A stretch of 64,000 nucleotides of DNA from Microbacterium sp. SLBN-146. GTDB taxonomy: Bacteria > Actinomycetota > Actinomycetes > Actinomycetales > Microbacteriaceae. The notes below the pieces were generated by a model. The model did no database searches, was not told the origin of the DNA, and saw only the letters and a list, made by a program, of their open reading frames with translations. The stretch is taken from positions 3,472,001 to 3,536,000 of the forward strand of contig NZ_VFMR01000001.1 in assembly GCF_006715145.1 (NCBI RefSeq), written 5' to 3'. The position numbers and the translations under genes are program-made. Within the stretch, counting starts at the first letter, position 1, and the number at the start of each line of letters is the position of its first letter. Below, in pieces: positions 7,980-17,803 of this stretch.

Positions 7980-9644
7980 CTACTCGGGCATGCCCTGCTG
8001 TGTCGCGAGCACGAGCACTCCACCGGCGATCTCCTGCCAGTTCTGCCCGCGACGGACGAACAGCGTCCCGTCCGACCCGAGCACCCTCGTCGTCGCGAGG
8101 GTCGCACCACCCGCGATCGACACGGCTTCGCCGGGCCCTGCACCCGCCGAGCCGGGGCCGCCGACGAGCTGCTCGAGCACGCTCATCGACCCCGAGTCAC
8201 CCGAGAGGACGCCGAGGGTCGTGTCGTCGAGCCACGCGAGTCCGCGGCCCGCCCCCGTCGCCGTCCCGAGTTCGAGTGGCGCGCCGAGAAGCCATCCCGT
8301 CCCTCCGCCTGTCCGCACGATTCCCGAGACGAGGACGATCGTGCGACCACCGGCCGTCACGACGGCGGCCATCCGGGCACCGTCGCGGGACACCGCCATC
8401 GCCGAGATCTGACTGGCTTCGGGCCATGCGTCGCCGACCGAGATGACACTCCCGTCGGGAAGCTGCGCGCGAAGCGCCTGCGGGTCTTCCCGCGGCACCG
8501 TCCAGATGACACCGAGCGGATCGATCGTGGGAGAGATGACACCGGGCCGGTCGTCGACGAGCGTGTCCTCGCCGACGGCGGGAATACGCCACACGGCGCC
8601 GTCTGCGAGTTGCACGGCTGCCACGTCGCGATCGGGGCCGACCTGCACGGAGACGGCATCGAGGCTCCCGATCTTGCCGGACAGCCCGGGGATGGGCGTG
8701 AGCCCGGACGCCGAAAGGAAGCCGAAGCCCTCGTCTGTCGAGACCAGCGCCTGCCCGGCGATCGTCGTCCGGCGCACGGGAACCGCCTCCGCGGCGAGCG
8801 TCGTCGTGCCCACGAGCATCTCGACCTCGCTCACTCCCGCACCGCTGAGACTCTCCTCGAGCTGCGTCTGCATGCGGTCCCACGTCTGCTGGTCCAGGGC
8901 GAGGGCCGCGTCGCTGAGCTGGACGGTCGCGACGCCGGCGTTGACGGGGGCGGAGACCACTTCCACCCCCTCGAACGCGGACACGACGGATGCCGCGAGC
9001 CATTCGCTCTCCGGACGGTTCACGAGCGCTTCGGTGATGCGCGTCACGACGCGGGACCGCGTGAACCAGCGGACGTCGGGCACGAGGTGGTCCCACGAGG
9101 GGTCGAAGTAGGCGAGGGAGTAGGGTCCGAAGACGGACGGGAACAGTGCCCGGTCGAGGACGATCCCGTCGGGTGCCTCGATGATCCGCCACTCGCCGTC
9201 CGACTGCTGCGCGAGCTCGAATGTCAGGGCTGTCGTACCCTCGTCGACGCGCTCGTAGGAGCCCTTCTCGTCGACGCGCGCGACCTGCGACGCGAGCACC
9301 GAGACGGTGTCCTCGTCGAGCTCTCGCGTCGTGCGCGTTCCCAGCACATCGATCGTGACGCCTGCCTGCGGCTGCCATTCGACACGGAACGCCGGTGAGA
9401 GGAACTCTCTCGCTCGGGCCCAGTCATCCTGCGGGCCCGACCCCGCCCGCAGGAACCCGTCGACGATCTCGGCGGGCGACGCCCCGGGACGCGGCGGGTC
9501 AGGCACGAGCGAGAAGTCGGGAGGCTCGACGTCGCCACCGAGAACGCGGCCCTCGTTGACACCGCCGGCGGTCGGGATCCCGGCGCACCCCGTGAGCACG
9601 AGCACCGTCGCGGCGGCGACGAGCACAGTCAGCATCCTCTTCAT
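7980..9644 (-). CDS. lpqB: Lipoprotein LpqB, MtrAB accessory protein
   Basis: The 554-residue protein starts with a lipoprotein signal (MKRML, hydrophobic core, lipobox LTGC), so it should be acylated and face the outside. A GerMN domain lies at about 140-290, and a beta-propeller-like C-terminal region follows. In Mycobacterium LpqB interacts with the sensor MtrB and modulates MtrA activation. The ATG at 9644 begins 4 bp after the mtrB stop codon, indicating one transcript. An upstream in-frame start at 9734 would lie inside mtrB and spoil the signal peptide. Confidence 0.93.
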   Translation of the reverse strand: MKRMLTVLVAAATVLVLTGCAGIPTAGGVNEGRVLGGDVEPPDFSLVPDPPRPGASPAEIVDGFLRAGSGPQDDWARAREFLSPAFRVEWQPQAGVTIDVLGTRTTRELDEDTVSVLASQVARVDEKGSYERVDEGTTALTFELAQQSDGEWRIIEAPDGIVLDRALFPSVFGPYSLAYFDPSWDHLVPDVRWFTRSRVVTRITEALVNRPESEWLAASVVSAFEGVEVVSAPVNAGVATVQLSDAALALDQQTWDRMQTQLEESLSGAGVSEVEMLVGTTTLAAEAVPVRRTTIAGQALVSTDEGFGFLSASGLTPIPGLSGKIGSLDAVSVQVGPDRDVAAVQLADGAVWRIPAVGEDTLVDDRPGVISPTIDPLGVIWTVPREDPQALRAQLPDGSVISVGDAWPEASQISAMAVSRDGARMAAVVTAGGRTIVLVSGIVRTGGGTGWLLGAPLELGTATGAGRGLAWLDDTTLGVLSGDSGSMSVLEQLVGGPGSAGAGPGEAVSIAGGATLATTRVLGSDGTLFVRRGQNWQEIAGGVLVLATQQGMPE

Positions 9645-9648
9645 CTCG

Positions 9649-11343
9649 TCACCCCTTCGCCGGTTCGATGGGGCCGCCACGGACGACCTCGATGGGCTGG
9701 GTGCGGCCGAGGTCGTCGAGGTCGATCGCGTCACCGCCGGGGTCGAGGGGCAGGGGCGACGACGGCGTCGTGAGGCCGGCGTCCTGGCGCGGGAGGGTCA
9801 GGACGAAGTTCGAGCCGAGGCCCAGTTCGGACCACACCGCGAGCGTTCCCCCGTGGAGCCGGGCGTCTCCCAGCGCGATGGACAGGCCGAGACCCGTCCC
9901 ACCGATCGTGCGGGTCCGCGCGGGGTCGGCCCGCCAGAAACGGTCGAAGACGCGCTCGACGTCTTCTGCACGCATCCCGAGACCGAAATCGCGAACGCCG
10001 AGGGCGACGGCGTGCGTGTTGCTGTCGACGGTGACGACGATGGGCCGTCCCTCGCCGTGCTCGATGGCGTTGCCGAGAAGATTGCGCACGATCCGACGGA
10101 TGCGACGCGGGTCCATGTCGACGGGCGAGTAGCCACCCGGCGCGACGAGACGCACATCGCTCCCGTGCTGCTCGGCCAGCTGCCCCATCGACTCGATGAC
10201 GTCTTCCGCGAGGTGCGCGAGACTCGTCGGCTCGAGCTCGAGCTGCACCGATCCGGCGTCGTAGCGACTGATCTCGAGGAGATCCGTGAGCAGCGTCTCG
10301 AAGCGCTGCACCTGGGCGTTGAGGAGTTCCGCGGCACGCGCCGTCGCGGGATCGAACTCGTCGCGTCGATCGTTGATCATGTCGGCGGCGAGGCGGATGG
10401 TCGTGAGCGGCGTGCGCAGTTCATGCGAGACGTCCGAAACGAACCGCTGCTGCACGAGCGAGAGGTCGGCGAGCTCCTTGATCTGCGACTCGATGCTGTC
10501 GGCCATGGCGTTGAACGAGCGCCCGAGCGTCGCCAGCTCATCCTCACCGCGGACGGGCAGTCGCACGTTGAGTCGACCCGCCGCGAGCTTGGCGCTCGTG
10601 TCGGCCGCTTCGCCGATCGGCGTCGTCACCGAGCGCAGCACGAACCAGGCGATGCCGCTGATGAGGAGGACCAGGGCGATCCCGACGCCCCACAGGGTGG
10701 CCTGGACGAACCCGAGCGTCTGCGAGGCCGTGCTGAGGTCGTAGGCGACGTAGACGGCGTAGGGCCCCACGTCGGCGACGGGGATCGACAACTGCTGTCC
10801 CACGATGATGCCGGGCACCTGCGTACCGTCCGCGCCGGTCAGCGCGACCGACTGCCACCACTGCTGACTCTCATCCTGCTCGACGCTGGCGATGAGATCC
10901 GGGGTGATGGAGGCTTCGAAAGCGAGTCCTGCGCGGGTGTCCTGCGGGGCGATTTGCGACGGCGCCGTGTCGATGCGGGCCACCTCGATGCCGTCGCCCG
11001 CGGCCTGCAGCAGGAGGCTCTGCGACACCGTCGTCATGAGGTTCTGCAACTGGACGGCATCCCCCAGGACCGCCGAATTGAGAGTCGTCTGCGCGGCCGT
11101 GGTCGCACGCAGGGAGTCGCTCAAGATCTGGTCCTTGCGCGATTCGAACAGGTCGTTCTGAATCGAGATCGCCATCCACAGACACGCGATGACGACGGCG
11201 AGCGCCGTCAGGGCGAGCGTCACGAGGATCGTGCGGAATCGCAGCGACCGGCGCCACAGACCCGCGAGGTTGTCGGGCCATGCCCGCCAGTCCCGCCAGT
11301 TCGGCGCCAGGGCCCGGGCGATCGACCCCGTGTCCGCCGTCAT
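9649..11343 (-). CDS. mtrB: Sensor histidine kinase MtrB
   Basis: The 564-residue protein has a transmembrane helix at about 38-60, an extracytoplasmic sensor region (about 61-215), a second helix (about 216-238), a HAMP domain (about 240-292), the dimerisation/phosphoacceptor helix with SHELRTPL (His307), and an HATPase domain with N box NLLGNAIEHG, G1 DFGLGM and G2 GTGLGL. With MtrA it controls cell-wall metabolism and cell division in actinobacteria. It starts 7 bp after the mtrA stop. Confidence 0.95.
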   Translation of the reverse strand: MTADTGSIARALAPNWRDWRAWPDNLAGLWRRSLRFRTILVTLALTALAVVIACLWMAISIQNDLFESRKDQILSDSLRATTAAQTTLNSAVLGDAVQLQNLMTTVSQSLLLQAAGDGIEVARIDTAPSQIAPQDTRAGLAFEASITPDLIASVEQDESQQWWQSVALTGADGTQVPGIIVGQQLSIPVADVGPYAVYVAYDLSTASQTLGFVQATLWGVGIALVLLISGIAWFVLRSVTTPIGEAADTSAKLAAGRLNVRLPVRGEDELATLGRSFNAMADSIESQIKELADLSLVQQRFVSDVSHELRTPLTTIRLAADMINDRRDEFDPATARAAELLNAQVQRFETLLTDLLEISRYDAGSVQLELEPTSLAHLAEDVIESMGQLAEQHGSDVRLVAPGGYSPVDMDPRRIRRIVRNLLGNAIEHGEGRPIVVTVDSNTHAVALGVRDFGLGMRAEDVERVFDRFWRADPARTRTIGGTGLGLSIALGDARLHGGTLAVWSELGLGSNFVLTLPRQDAGLTTPSSPLPLDPGGDAIDLDDLGRTQPIEVVRGGPIEPAKG

Positions 11344-11350
11344 GCGCGCC

Positions 11351-12031
11351 TCAGACGACAGCGCCCGCGCGGTAGCCGACCCCGCGGACGGTCGTCACGA
11401 TCTTGGGGTTGTCGGGATCGAGCTCGACCTTCGCCCGGAGTCGCTGTACGTGCACGTTCACGAGGCGCGTGTCGGCCTTGTAGTGGTATCCCCACACCTG
11501 TTCCAGGAGCATTTCGCGCGAGAAGACCTGCTGCGGCTTCGAGGCCAGCGCCACGAGCAGTTCGAATTCGAGCGGCGTGAGGGCGATGATGTCGTCGCCG
11601 CGGCGCACCTCGTGGGCCGCGACATCCACCGTCAAATCGCCGATCCGCATGACATCGGCCGCGGGCGCGGATGCCGGCCGGAGGCGCGTCCGGATACGCG
11701 CGACGAGCTCCTTCGGGTTGAACGGCTTGACGATGTAGTCGTCCGCCCCCGATTCGAGTCCCTTCACGACGTCGGCCGTGTCGGTGCGCGCTGTGAGCAT
11801 GATGATCGGGATGCCGGACTCGGCACGCACCCGCGTGCAGATCTCGATTCCGTCCATCCCGGGAAGCATGAGATCGAGGAGGATCAGGTCGGGACGCTCG
11901 GCACGCCAGACGTCGACGGCCTGGCTCCCGTCGGCGCAGAAGACCGTGTCGAATCCCTCCGTGCGCAGCACGATGCCGATCATCTCGGCGAGAGCGGTGT
12001 CGTCATCGACGACCAGGATCCGTGATGTCAT
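11351..12031 (-). CDS. mtrA: Response regulator MtrA
   Basis: A 226-residue OmpR/PhoB-type regulator. The receiver domain (1-115) has the acidic pair D9-D10, phosphoacceptor Asp53 (LILLDLMLPGMDG) and KPFN. The winged-helix domain (about 130-222) contains NVHVQRLRAKVE and TVRGVGYRAG. The sequence is typical of MtrA, an essential regulator in mycobacteria. It is the first gene of the mtrA-mtrB-lpqB run and is transcribed divergently from the membrane protein at 12208. The 176-bp intergenic region holds a perfect 14-bp palindrome. Confidence 0.96.
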   Translation of the reverse strand: MTSRILVVDDDTALAEMIGIVLRTEGFDTVFCADGSQAVDVWRAERPDLILLDLMLPGMDGIEICTRVRAESGIPIIMLTARTDTADVVKGLESGADDYIVKPFNPKELVARIRTRLRPASAPAADVMRIGDLTVDVAAHEVRRGDDIIALTPLEFELLVALASKPQQVFSREMLLEQVWGYHYKADTRLVNVHVQRLRAKVELDPDNPKIVTTVRGVGYRAGAVV

Positions 12032-12065
12032 CTAACGCGTTCGTCCTTTGCGTCCATAGCCGGAC

Positions 12066-12079
12066 GTCGCTCGAGCGAC
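12066..12079. promoter_or_regulatory. Perfect 14-bp palindrome in the divergent mtrA promoter region
   Basis: GTCGCTCGAGCGAC lies 34 bp upstream of the mtrA start and about 130 bp upstream of the divergent gene at 12208. Its position suggests an operator for a dimeric regulator. No known consensus is assigned. Confidence 0.35.
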
Positions 12080-12207
12080 CCCCATGCTCCCCACAGAGTA
12101 GTCGACGCGGTCTGGACGCACGCCGAGCATGTGCCGCACTGTCAGGAATCGTCGATGTGACACGATGGACGTGCCTGCGGGCCGACCACCCACAAGGAGG
12201 ACCCCGA

Positions 12208-13539
12208 GTGACCGCGTATCCCTCTTGGACCCCGGCCTCGCGCCCTGGCATCGTGCCGCTGCATCCGTTGTCGTTCGGCACGATCCTCGGACGATCGTTC
12301 GTCGCGCTGCGCCAGAACCCGAAGGTGCTCCTGGGCTTCGCGCTCGTCGTGCAGACGCTCGCGTACATCGCCGTGCTCGTCCTGATCGGGCTCGCCAGCT
12401 TCGCGACGTTCTCGCGTCTGGACACGCTGCGACCGGGCACGGAAGAGTTCGAGACGGTGCTCGCGGGCTCTATCGCACTGCTCGTGATCGTCTCGTTCGT
12501 CCTGAGCCTCGCTGCCGGGGCCGTCTCGGTCGTCGTGCAGGCCGTCGTCGTCGTCGAGGTGACACACGCCGTCGTGGCGGAGAAGCTCACCCTCGGCGCG
12601 ATCTGGCGGCAGGTCAAGCCCAGCGCGTGGCGCCTCATCGGCTACTCCGCACTCCTCATGCTCGTGATCGGCGCGGGGCTGGCGATCCTCGTGACCGCGG
12701 TCCTGGCGCTCGCTGCCGCTGCCGCACCGGCCGCGATCGTCCTCACGATCTTCGGCATCCTCGGTGCGATTCCGCTCGTGTGGTGGCTCACGATCAAGCT
12801 CCTGCTCGTCCCGTCCGCCATCATCATCGAGCGCGCCACGATCCGCGGTGCCCTCGCCCGGTCCTGGCGGCTCACGCGCGGACGCTTCTGGCCGGCGCTG
12901 GGCGTCATCATCCTCATCTCGCTGACCTTCAGCGTGCTCGGGCAGATCGTCAGCATCCCGTTCAGCTTCCTCTCCCTCGGCGTCTCGACGATCATCGCCC
13001 CGACGGGCGACGTCGATACCGAGGCGATCATCGGATTCCTCATCTCCACGATCGCGACGTACGCCGTCCTTCTGGTCATCCAGTCGGTCGCCCTCGTCGT
13101 CCAGTCCACCGCGACGGGCCTCATCTACGTCGACGCGCGGATGCGCAAGGAGGGGCTCGACCTCGATCTGCTCGAGTACGTCGAGAAGCGGGATGCCGGA
13201 ATGAGCGACCTTCCCGACCCGTACCTCGTCCACATCGGCCGTGATCTGTCGGCGCGCTTCGCTCCCGTCGCCTACGCGCAGCCGGGCTACCCGCAGGGAT
13301 ACCCGCCCCAGGCACCCCAGGGCTACCCGCAGGCTCCGCCGCAGGCGCCGCAGGGATACTCGCCGCAGGCACCCCAGGGGTATCCGCCTGCTCCGCCGCA
13401 GGCGCCCCAGGCATCCCCGCCCCAGGCATCCCCGCCGCAGACGTACCCGACGGCACCGCCCGCGGCCCCCGCAGCTCCTCCCGCATCGACGGCGTGGCAG
13501 GCGCCCGGCGCTTCCGACAGCGAACCGCCGCGCCCGTGA
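12208..13539 (+). CDS. Polytopic membrane protein with Pro/Gln-rich tail
   Basis: A 443-residue protein with about six membrane segments between residues 35 and 300, resembling the membrane domain found in some glycerophosphodiester phosphodiesterases and related actinobacterial proteins. The last 90 residues are a repetitive cytoplasmic tail built from PQGYP and QAPQ units. The GTG at 12208 has a good AAGGAGG 8 nt upstream. Its stop overlaps the next start (GTGA), so it is translationally coupled to the DUF4129 gene. The function is unknown; the conserved neighbourhood points to the cell envelope. Confidence 0.8.
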   Translation: MTAYPSWTPASRPGIVPLHPLSFGTILGRSFVALRQNPKVLLGFALVVQTLAYIAVLVLIGLASFATFSRLDTLRPGTEEFETVLAGSIALLVIVSFVLSLAAGAVSVVVQAVVVVEVTHAVVAEKLTLGAIWRQVKPSAWRLIGYSALLMLVIGAGLAILVTAVLALAAAAAPAAIVLTIFGILGAIPLVWWLTIKLLLVPSAIIIERATIRGALARSWRLTRGRFWPALGVIILISLTFSVLGQIVSIPFSFLSLGVSTIIAPTGDVDTEAIIGFLISTIATYAVLLVIQSVALVVQSTATGLIYVDARMRKEGLDLDLLEYVEKRDAGMSDLPDPYLVHIGRDLSARFAPVAYAQPGYPQGYPPQAPQGYPQAPPQAPQGYSPQAPQGYPPAPPQAPQASPPQASPPQTYPTAPPAAPAAPPASTAWQAPGASDSEPPRP

Positions 13540-14207
13540 GATCCGCGTCGCAGCTCGCCGCGGCCATCCCCCTCGTCCCTGACGGCGACGAGGCGCGGCG
13601 CTGGGCGGAGCGCGAACTGACCGACCCCGTCTACGAAGCAGCCGAGCCGACATTCTTCGACCGCATGGCCCGCGCCGTCTTCGAGTTCTTCGAGAACCTC
13701 TTCAATGCCGAGGTCGACGGACAGTGGGGGCTTCTGCTCGCACTGATCGCGCTCGGCATCCTGATCATCATCGTCGTCGCGGCGATCGTGGTGTGGGGTC
13801 TTCCCCGCTCGACCCGCCGCGTCCGTGCCGCCACGGGTTCGCTCTTCGGCGACGATGACGAGCGGACCGCGGCGGAACTCCGGACAGCAGCGGCGGCGCA
13901 TGCCGCGCGGGGCGAATGGGACTCCGCGATCATCGTCAGGTTTCGCGCGCTCGCGCGAGGTCTCGCCGAGCGCGGGATCGTCGAGACCCCACCAGGAGCC
14001 ACGGTGCACGCCTTCGCCCGGGCTGCCGCGTCAGCATTCCCGGCGCACACGGATGCTCTCGAGGATGCCGCAGCCGCGTTCGACGACGTGCGCTATCTCC
14101 GTCGCCCTGGCACTTCCGACCTCTACACGCGGGTCGCTTCCGTCGACGAGGCGGTCGCCGGCGCACGCGCATCGACGCACTCCGAGCGGGCCGAGGTGTT
14201 CGCATGA
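13536..14207 (+). CDS. DUF4129 domain membrane protein
   Basis: A 223-residue protein with one transmembrane helix (about 75-97) and a cytoplasmic DUF4129 domain (about 120-210; RGEWDSAIIVRFRALARGL, then DVRYLRRPGT). DUF4129 proteins sit beside MoxR/DUF58 modules and transglutaminase-like proteins throughout actinobacteria; the biochemical role is unknown. The GTG at 13536 overlaps the previous stop, and the stop overlaps the next ATG (ATGA). An upstream ATG at 13494 would start inside the preceding gene. Confidence 0.85.
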   Translation: MRSASQLAAAIPLVPDGDEARRWAERELTDPVYEAAEPTFFDRMARAVFEFFENLFNAEVDGQWGLLLALIALGILIIIVVAAIVVWGLPRSTRRVRAATGSLFGDDDERTAAELRTAAAAHAARGEWDSAIIVRFRALARGLAERGIVETPPGATVHAFARAAASAFPAHTDALEDAAAAFDDVRYLRRPGTSDLYTRVASVDEAVAGARASTHSERAEVFA

Positions 14208-15382
14208 GCACGAGCATCGAGATCCGCGAGACGTCGCGCGGACGCCGCGTGTCGGTCTGGATCGCGATCGGGATCGTCGTCATCCTGATCGGCATCCTCG
14301 GCGGAGTCCTCAGCGGTCTCGGTGCGTGGAATCAGCGGAACGCCCTCGATCCGGAGTCGCCCGCCCCGCTCGGCACGCGGGCCGTCGCCGAGCTGCTCCG
14401 TGAGCAGGGCGTCGACGTGATCATCGCGCGCGACCGCGTCACGGCTCTTGAGGAACTGTCCGCGCGCGACGCGACACTCGTCCTCCCCGACGCCCCTGCA
14501 CTGTCGGACCGTGGCGTCGAAACGCTCGTCGACGCCGCGATGGATGCCGTGCTCATCCAGCCGCGATCGAGAGACCTCCGCCTCTTCCTTCCCGGGTCGA
14601 CGCCGACGGGAGTCGCAGAGGCCGCGCCCGTCGAGCCGCAGTGCGATCTGCCCGAGGCCGAGCGCTCGGGCGCCGTCGTCCCGGGACGGGTCTTCGCCCC
14701 GAGCGGCGGCGCGGTCATCGCGTGCTACCCCGCGGAGAACGAGAGCTACGGACTCCTCGTCCAGAGCGACGGTGAGCACCGCGTCGCCGCCGTCGACGGG
14801 GCGGCGCTCTTCGTCAACGAATCCCTCGCCGCCGATGGCAACGCCGCGCTCGCTCTGAACCTCATGGGGCGCCACGCCGTCCTCGTCTGGTACGTCCCGA
14901 GCCTCTCCGACACCGATCTCGCCGATACGACTCCCTCGCTCGGCGACCTCACGCCGCCGTGGGTGAGCCCCGCGATCCTCATCCTGATCGCCGCCGGGAT
15001 CGCTGCCGCCGTCTGGCGGGGCCGCCGATTCGGACCGCTCGTGGCCGAGCGCCTCCCCGTGACCGTCCGCGCGTCCGAGACGACCGAGGGCCTGGGACGG
15101 CTCTACGCGGGCTCCCGCGACTCTGTCCATGCCGCCGAGCAGCTGCGGATCGCCGCTCTCACACGGCTCGCGCGCCGCCTGTCGCTCGGCAACGGCGCAA
15201 CGCCGACGGAGATCGCGGATGCCGCCGCCGCCCGCATCGGCGCGGACCGCGGCGTCGTCCGCGGCATCCTCGTCGACGACGCGACACGCACCGACACCGA
15301 CCTCCTCACACTCCGCGCGCGTCTCCGCGACCTCGAAGACGCCGTGTACGCGGCCGTCCGACCCGAAGGGAATCCCCGATGA
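14204..15382 (+). CDS. DUF4350 domain membrane protein
   Basis: The 392-residue protein has a membrane helix near the N-terminus (about 18-40), an extracellular DUF4350 domain (about 45-240, resembling a glutamine-amidotransferase-like fold), a second helix (about 255-275) and a cytoplasmic domain. DUF4350 proteins are a fixed part of the DUF4129-MoxR-DUF58 cluster. It overlaps both neighbours by 4 bp (ATGA), so the proteins are probably made in step and may form a complex. Confidence 0.85.
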   Translation: MSTSIEIRETSRGRRVSVWIAIGIVVILIGILGGVLSGLGAWNQRNALDPESPAPLGTRAVAELLREQGVDVIIARDRVTALEELSARDATLVLPDAPALSDRGVETLVDAAMDAVLIQPRSRDLRLFLPGSTPTGVAEAAPVEPQCDLPEAERSGAVVPGRVFAPSGGAVIACYPAENESYGLLVQSDGEHRVAAVDGAALFVNESLAADGNAALALNLMGRHAVLVWYVPSLSDTDLADTTPSLGDLTPPWVSPAILILIAAGIAAAVWRGRRFGPLVAERLPVTVRASETTEGLGRLYAGSRDSVHAAEQLRIAALTRLARRLSLGNGATPTEIADAAAARIGADRGVVRGILVDDATRTDTDLLTLRARLRDLEDAVYAAVRPEGNPR

Positions 15383-16365
15383 CCGACACTCCGCCCAGCG
15401 CTCCGCGCCTCGACGACACGGAGCTCCGCGACGCGATGAACCGGGTCCGCATCGAGGTCGGCAAGGCCGTCATCGGTCAGGACGGTACCGTGACGGGTCT
15501 TCTCATCGCCCTGCTCGCGGGTGGACACGTGCTCCTCGAGGGGGTTCCCGGCGTCGCGAAGACCCTGCTCGTCCGCTCCTTCTCGACGGCGCTCGGGCTC
15601 GACACGAAGCGGATCCAGTTCACCCCCGACCTCATGCCGGGCGACGTTTCGGGATCGCTCGTCTACGACGCCAAGACGGGCGAGTTCGAGTTCCGCGACG
15701 GTCCGGTGTTCACCAACATCCTTCTCGCCGACGAGATCAACCGGACGCCGCCCAAGACCCAGGCCGCGCTCCTGGAGGCGATGGAGGAACGTCAGGTGTC
15801 GACCGACGGCGTGTCCCGGCCGCTCCCCCACCCGTTCCTCGTCGCGGCGACGCAGAACCCCATCGAGCACGAGGGCACGTACACGCTTCCCGAGGCGCAA
15901 CTCGACCGGTTCCTCCTCAAGCTCATCGTGGGCATGCCCGCTCGCGACGCCGAGCTCGCGGTGCTCCGCCGTCACGCGGAGGGCTTCGACCCTCGAGATC
16001 TCGCGGGCGCGGGGCTCACGGCCGTCGCGACGGCGGACGAGCTGCGGGCGGCCCAGGCTGCCGCGGCATCCGTCTCGGTGTCGGACGACGTCCTCGGGTA
16101 CGTCGTCGACCTCGCGAGGGCCACGCGAGAGAGCCCGTCGGTCCAGCTGGGAGTGTCTCCTCGCGCCGCGACGGCACTCCTCGCCGCGGCGAAGGCGTGG
16201 GCGTGGCTGGGCGGCTATCCGGCCATCACCCCCGACCACGTGCAGACGATGCTCGTCCCCGCCTGGCGCCACCGGATCCGGCTGCGGCCCGACGCCGAGC
16301 TCGAGGGTGTCTCCGTCGACGCCGTCCTCGCGTCGGTCGTGCAGCAGACCCGCGTTCCCATCTGA
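15379..16365 (+). CDS. MoxR family AAA+ ATPase
   Basis: The 328-residue protein has Walker A GVPGVAKT (55-62), Walker B LLADEIN (115-121), sensor 1 in ATQNPIE, and the C-terminal AAA lid. MoxR ATPases act as chaperones that mature partner complexes, normally with a VWA/DUF58 protein, and that partner is encoded next. The start overlaps the DUF4350 stop (ATGA). Confidence 0.95.
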   Translation: MTDTPPSAPRLDDTELRDAMNRVRIEVGKAVIGQDGTVTGLLIALLAGGHVLLEGVPGVAKTLLVRSFSTALGLDTKRIQFTPDLMPGDVSGSLVYDAKTGEFEFRDGPVFTNILLADEINRTPPKTQAALLEAMEERQVSTDGVSRPLPHPFLVAATQNPIEHEGTYTLPEAQLDRFLLKLIVGMPARDAELAVLRRHAEGFDPRDLAGAGLTAVATADELRAAQAAAASVSVSDDVLGYVVDLARATRESPSVQLGVSPRAATALLAAAKAWAWLGGYPAITPDHVQTMLVPAWRHRIRLRPDAELEGVSVDAVLASVVQQTRVPI

Positions 16366-16392
16366 CCCGTCGGATCCGATCACGGCAACCGC

Positions 16393-17694
16393 ATGTTCCT
16401 CACCGCTCGTACCCCCGTTCTCGTCGCCCTCGGCGTCGTGCCCGTCATCGCACTCTCGGTGGCGGGCGGGGATCCGTGGCTCGTCGCCGCGGCCTGGATC
16501 GCGCTGTGCGTCATCCTCGCGCTGACGGATGCCGCGGCGGCCCCCGGCGCACGCCAGGTCACGGTCGAGCGCACGATTCCGCGGAGGGTGCTGCTCGGTC
16601 AGAACGTCGCCACGACGGTGCGGCTGCGCAATGGCGGTCGCCGCCGCATCCGCGGTGTGGTCCGAGACGCGTGGCAGCCGACGGCAGGGGCGCCCGCCAC
16701 GCGGTACACCGTCGACATCCCTCCCGGTGAGAGCCGCGCGGTGACGGTCCCCCTGCTTCCCCGACGTCGCGGCGAACTCAGGTCGGCGTTCGTCGCCCTG
16801 CGCACGCGTGGCCCGCTGGGGCTCGCCGGACGCCAGTCCCGCCTCGACGCTCCCGGCGCGCTCCGGGTCCTCCCTCCCTTCACGTCGCGGCGCCACCTTC
16901 CTTCGCGGCTCGCGCGGCTTCGCGAGCTCGACGGATCGACGAGCGTGCAGGTCCGCGGCCAGGGGACGGAGTTCGACAGTCTTCGCGAGTACGTGCGCGG
17001 CGACGACGTGCGCTCGATCGATTGGCGCGCGACGGCACGGTCGTCCCACACCATGATCCGCACGTGGCGGCCCGAGCGGGATCGGCACGTCGTGATCGTC
17101 ATCGACACGGGGCGCACCGCCGCCGCACGCGTCGGTGACGGCGTCCGACTCGACGCCGCGATGGAAGCTGCTCTCCTCCTGTCGGCCCTCGCGAGCCGCG
17201 CGGGCGATCATGTCCACCTCGTCATGTTCGATCGGACGACGCGGGCCCGCGTGACACGCGTCGACGGACCGGGTCTCCTGCCCGCCCTCGTCGATGCGAT
17301 GGCTCCCGTCGAGCCGCAGCTCATCGACACCGATTGGGATGCCGCCTTCGCCCACGTGCGCACGCTCACATCGCGACCGTCTCTCGTGGTCCTCCTGACG
17401 GCGCAGGACGCCGTCGATGCCTCCCGCGGTTTCCTCGGATCACTCCCCGCCGTCACCGCCCGCGCGCACGTTCTCGTGGGGACCGTGACCGACGAGCCGC
17501 TCCCGTCCGTCGAGCGCCCCGACGCGACCGATGTCTACCGCGAAGCGGCCGCCGAGCGGACGGCGCGCGAGGCCGCTCGCGTCGCGTCGGCCGTCGCACG
17601 CGCGGGAGCCGAGGCCATCACCGACACACCCGAGTCGCTCCCGCCGCGGATCGCCGACCGCTATCTCGCGCTCAAAGCCGCGGGAAGGCTCTGA
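16393..17694 (+). CDS. DUF58 domain protein (MoxR partner)
   Basis: The 433-residue protein has two N-terminal membrane helices (about 7-25 and 28-48), a beta-rich extracytoplasmic segment, and the DUF58 signature (about 195-222, with FDSLREYVRGDDVRSIDW). A von Willebrand A-like domain follows, with the MIDAS-type start VIVIDTGRT. It usually works with the preceding MoxR ATPase. It begins 27 bp after the moxR-like gene. In related genomes SpoIIM/RDD genes commonly lie next to this module; here a water-channel/peroxidase segment intervenes. Confidence 0.9.
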   Translation: MFLTARTPVLVALGVVPVIALSVAGGDPWLVAAAWIALCVILALTDAAAAPGARQVTVERTIPRRVLLGQNVATTVRLRNGGRRRIRGVVRDAWQPTAGAPATRYTVDIPPGESRAVTVPLLPRRRGELRSAFVALRTRGPLGLAGRQSRLDAPGALRVLPPFTSRRHLPSRLARLRELDGSTSVQVRGQGTEFDSLREYVRGDDVRSIDWRATARSSHTMIRTWRPERDRHVVIVIDTGRTAAARVGDGVRLDAAMEAALLLSALASRAGDHVHLVMFDRTTRARVTRVDGPGLLPALVDAMAPVEPQLIDTDWDAAFAHVRTLTSRPSLVVLLTAQDAVDASRGFLGSLPAVTARAHVLVGTVTDEPLPSVERPDATDVYREAAAERTAREAARVASAVARAGAEAITDTPESLPPRIADRYLALKAAGRL

Positions 17695-17803
17695 CCCGCG
17701 ACCTCCTTCGCGGCATTCGTGCCGCCCTGCCGCACGCAGCGCGTCGGATCTGGGAAAACGCTGTGCATGGGTCTACTCTTCGGATCGAAGAAAGGAGGCC
17801 GTC

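Noticed and set aside
12022..12207. N-terminal extension of the membrane protein at 12208
   Set aside because: It would cover the mtrA divergent promoter, and the GTG at 12208 has a strong AAGGAGG at proper spacing.
15103..17355. 750-codon minus-strand open frame
   Set aside because: It is antisense to the DUF4350, MoxR and DUF58 genes, which have clear motifs and coupled starts.
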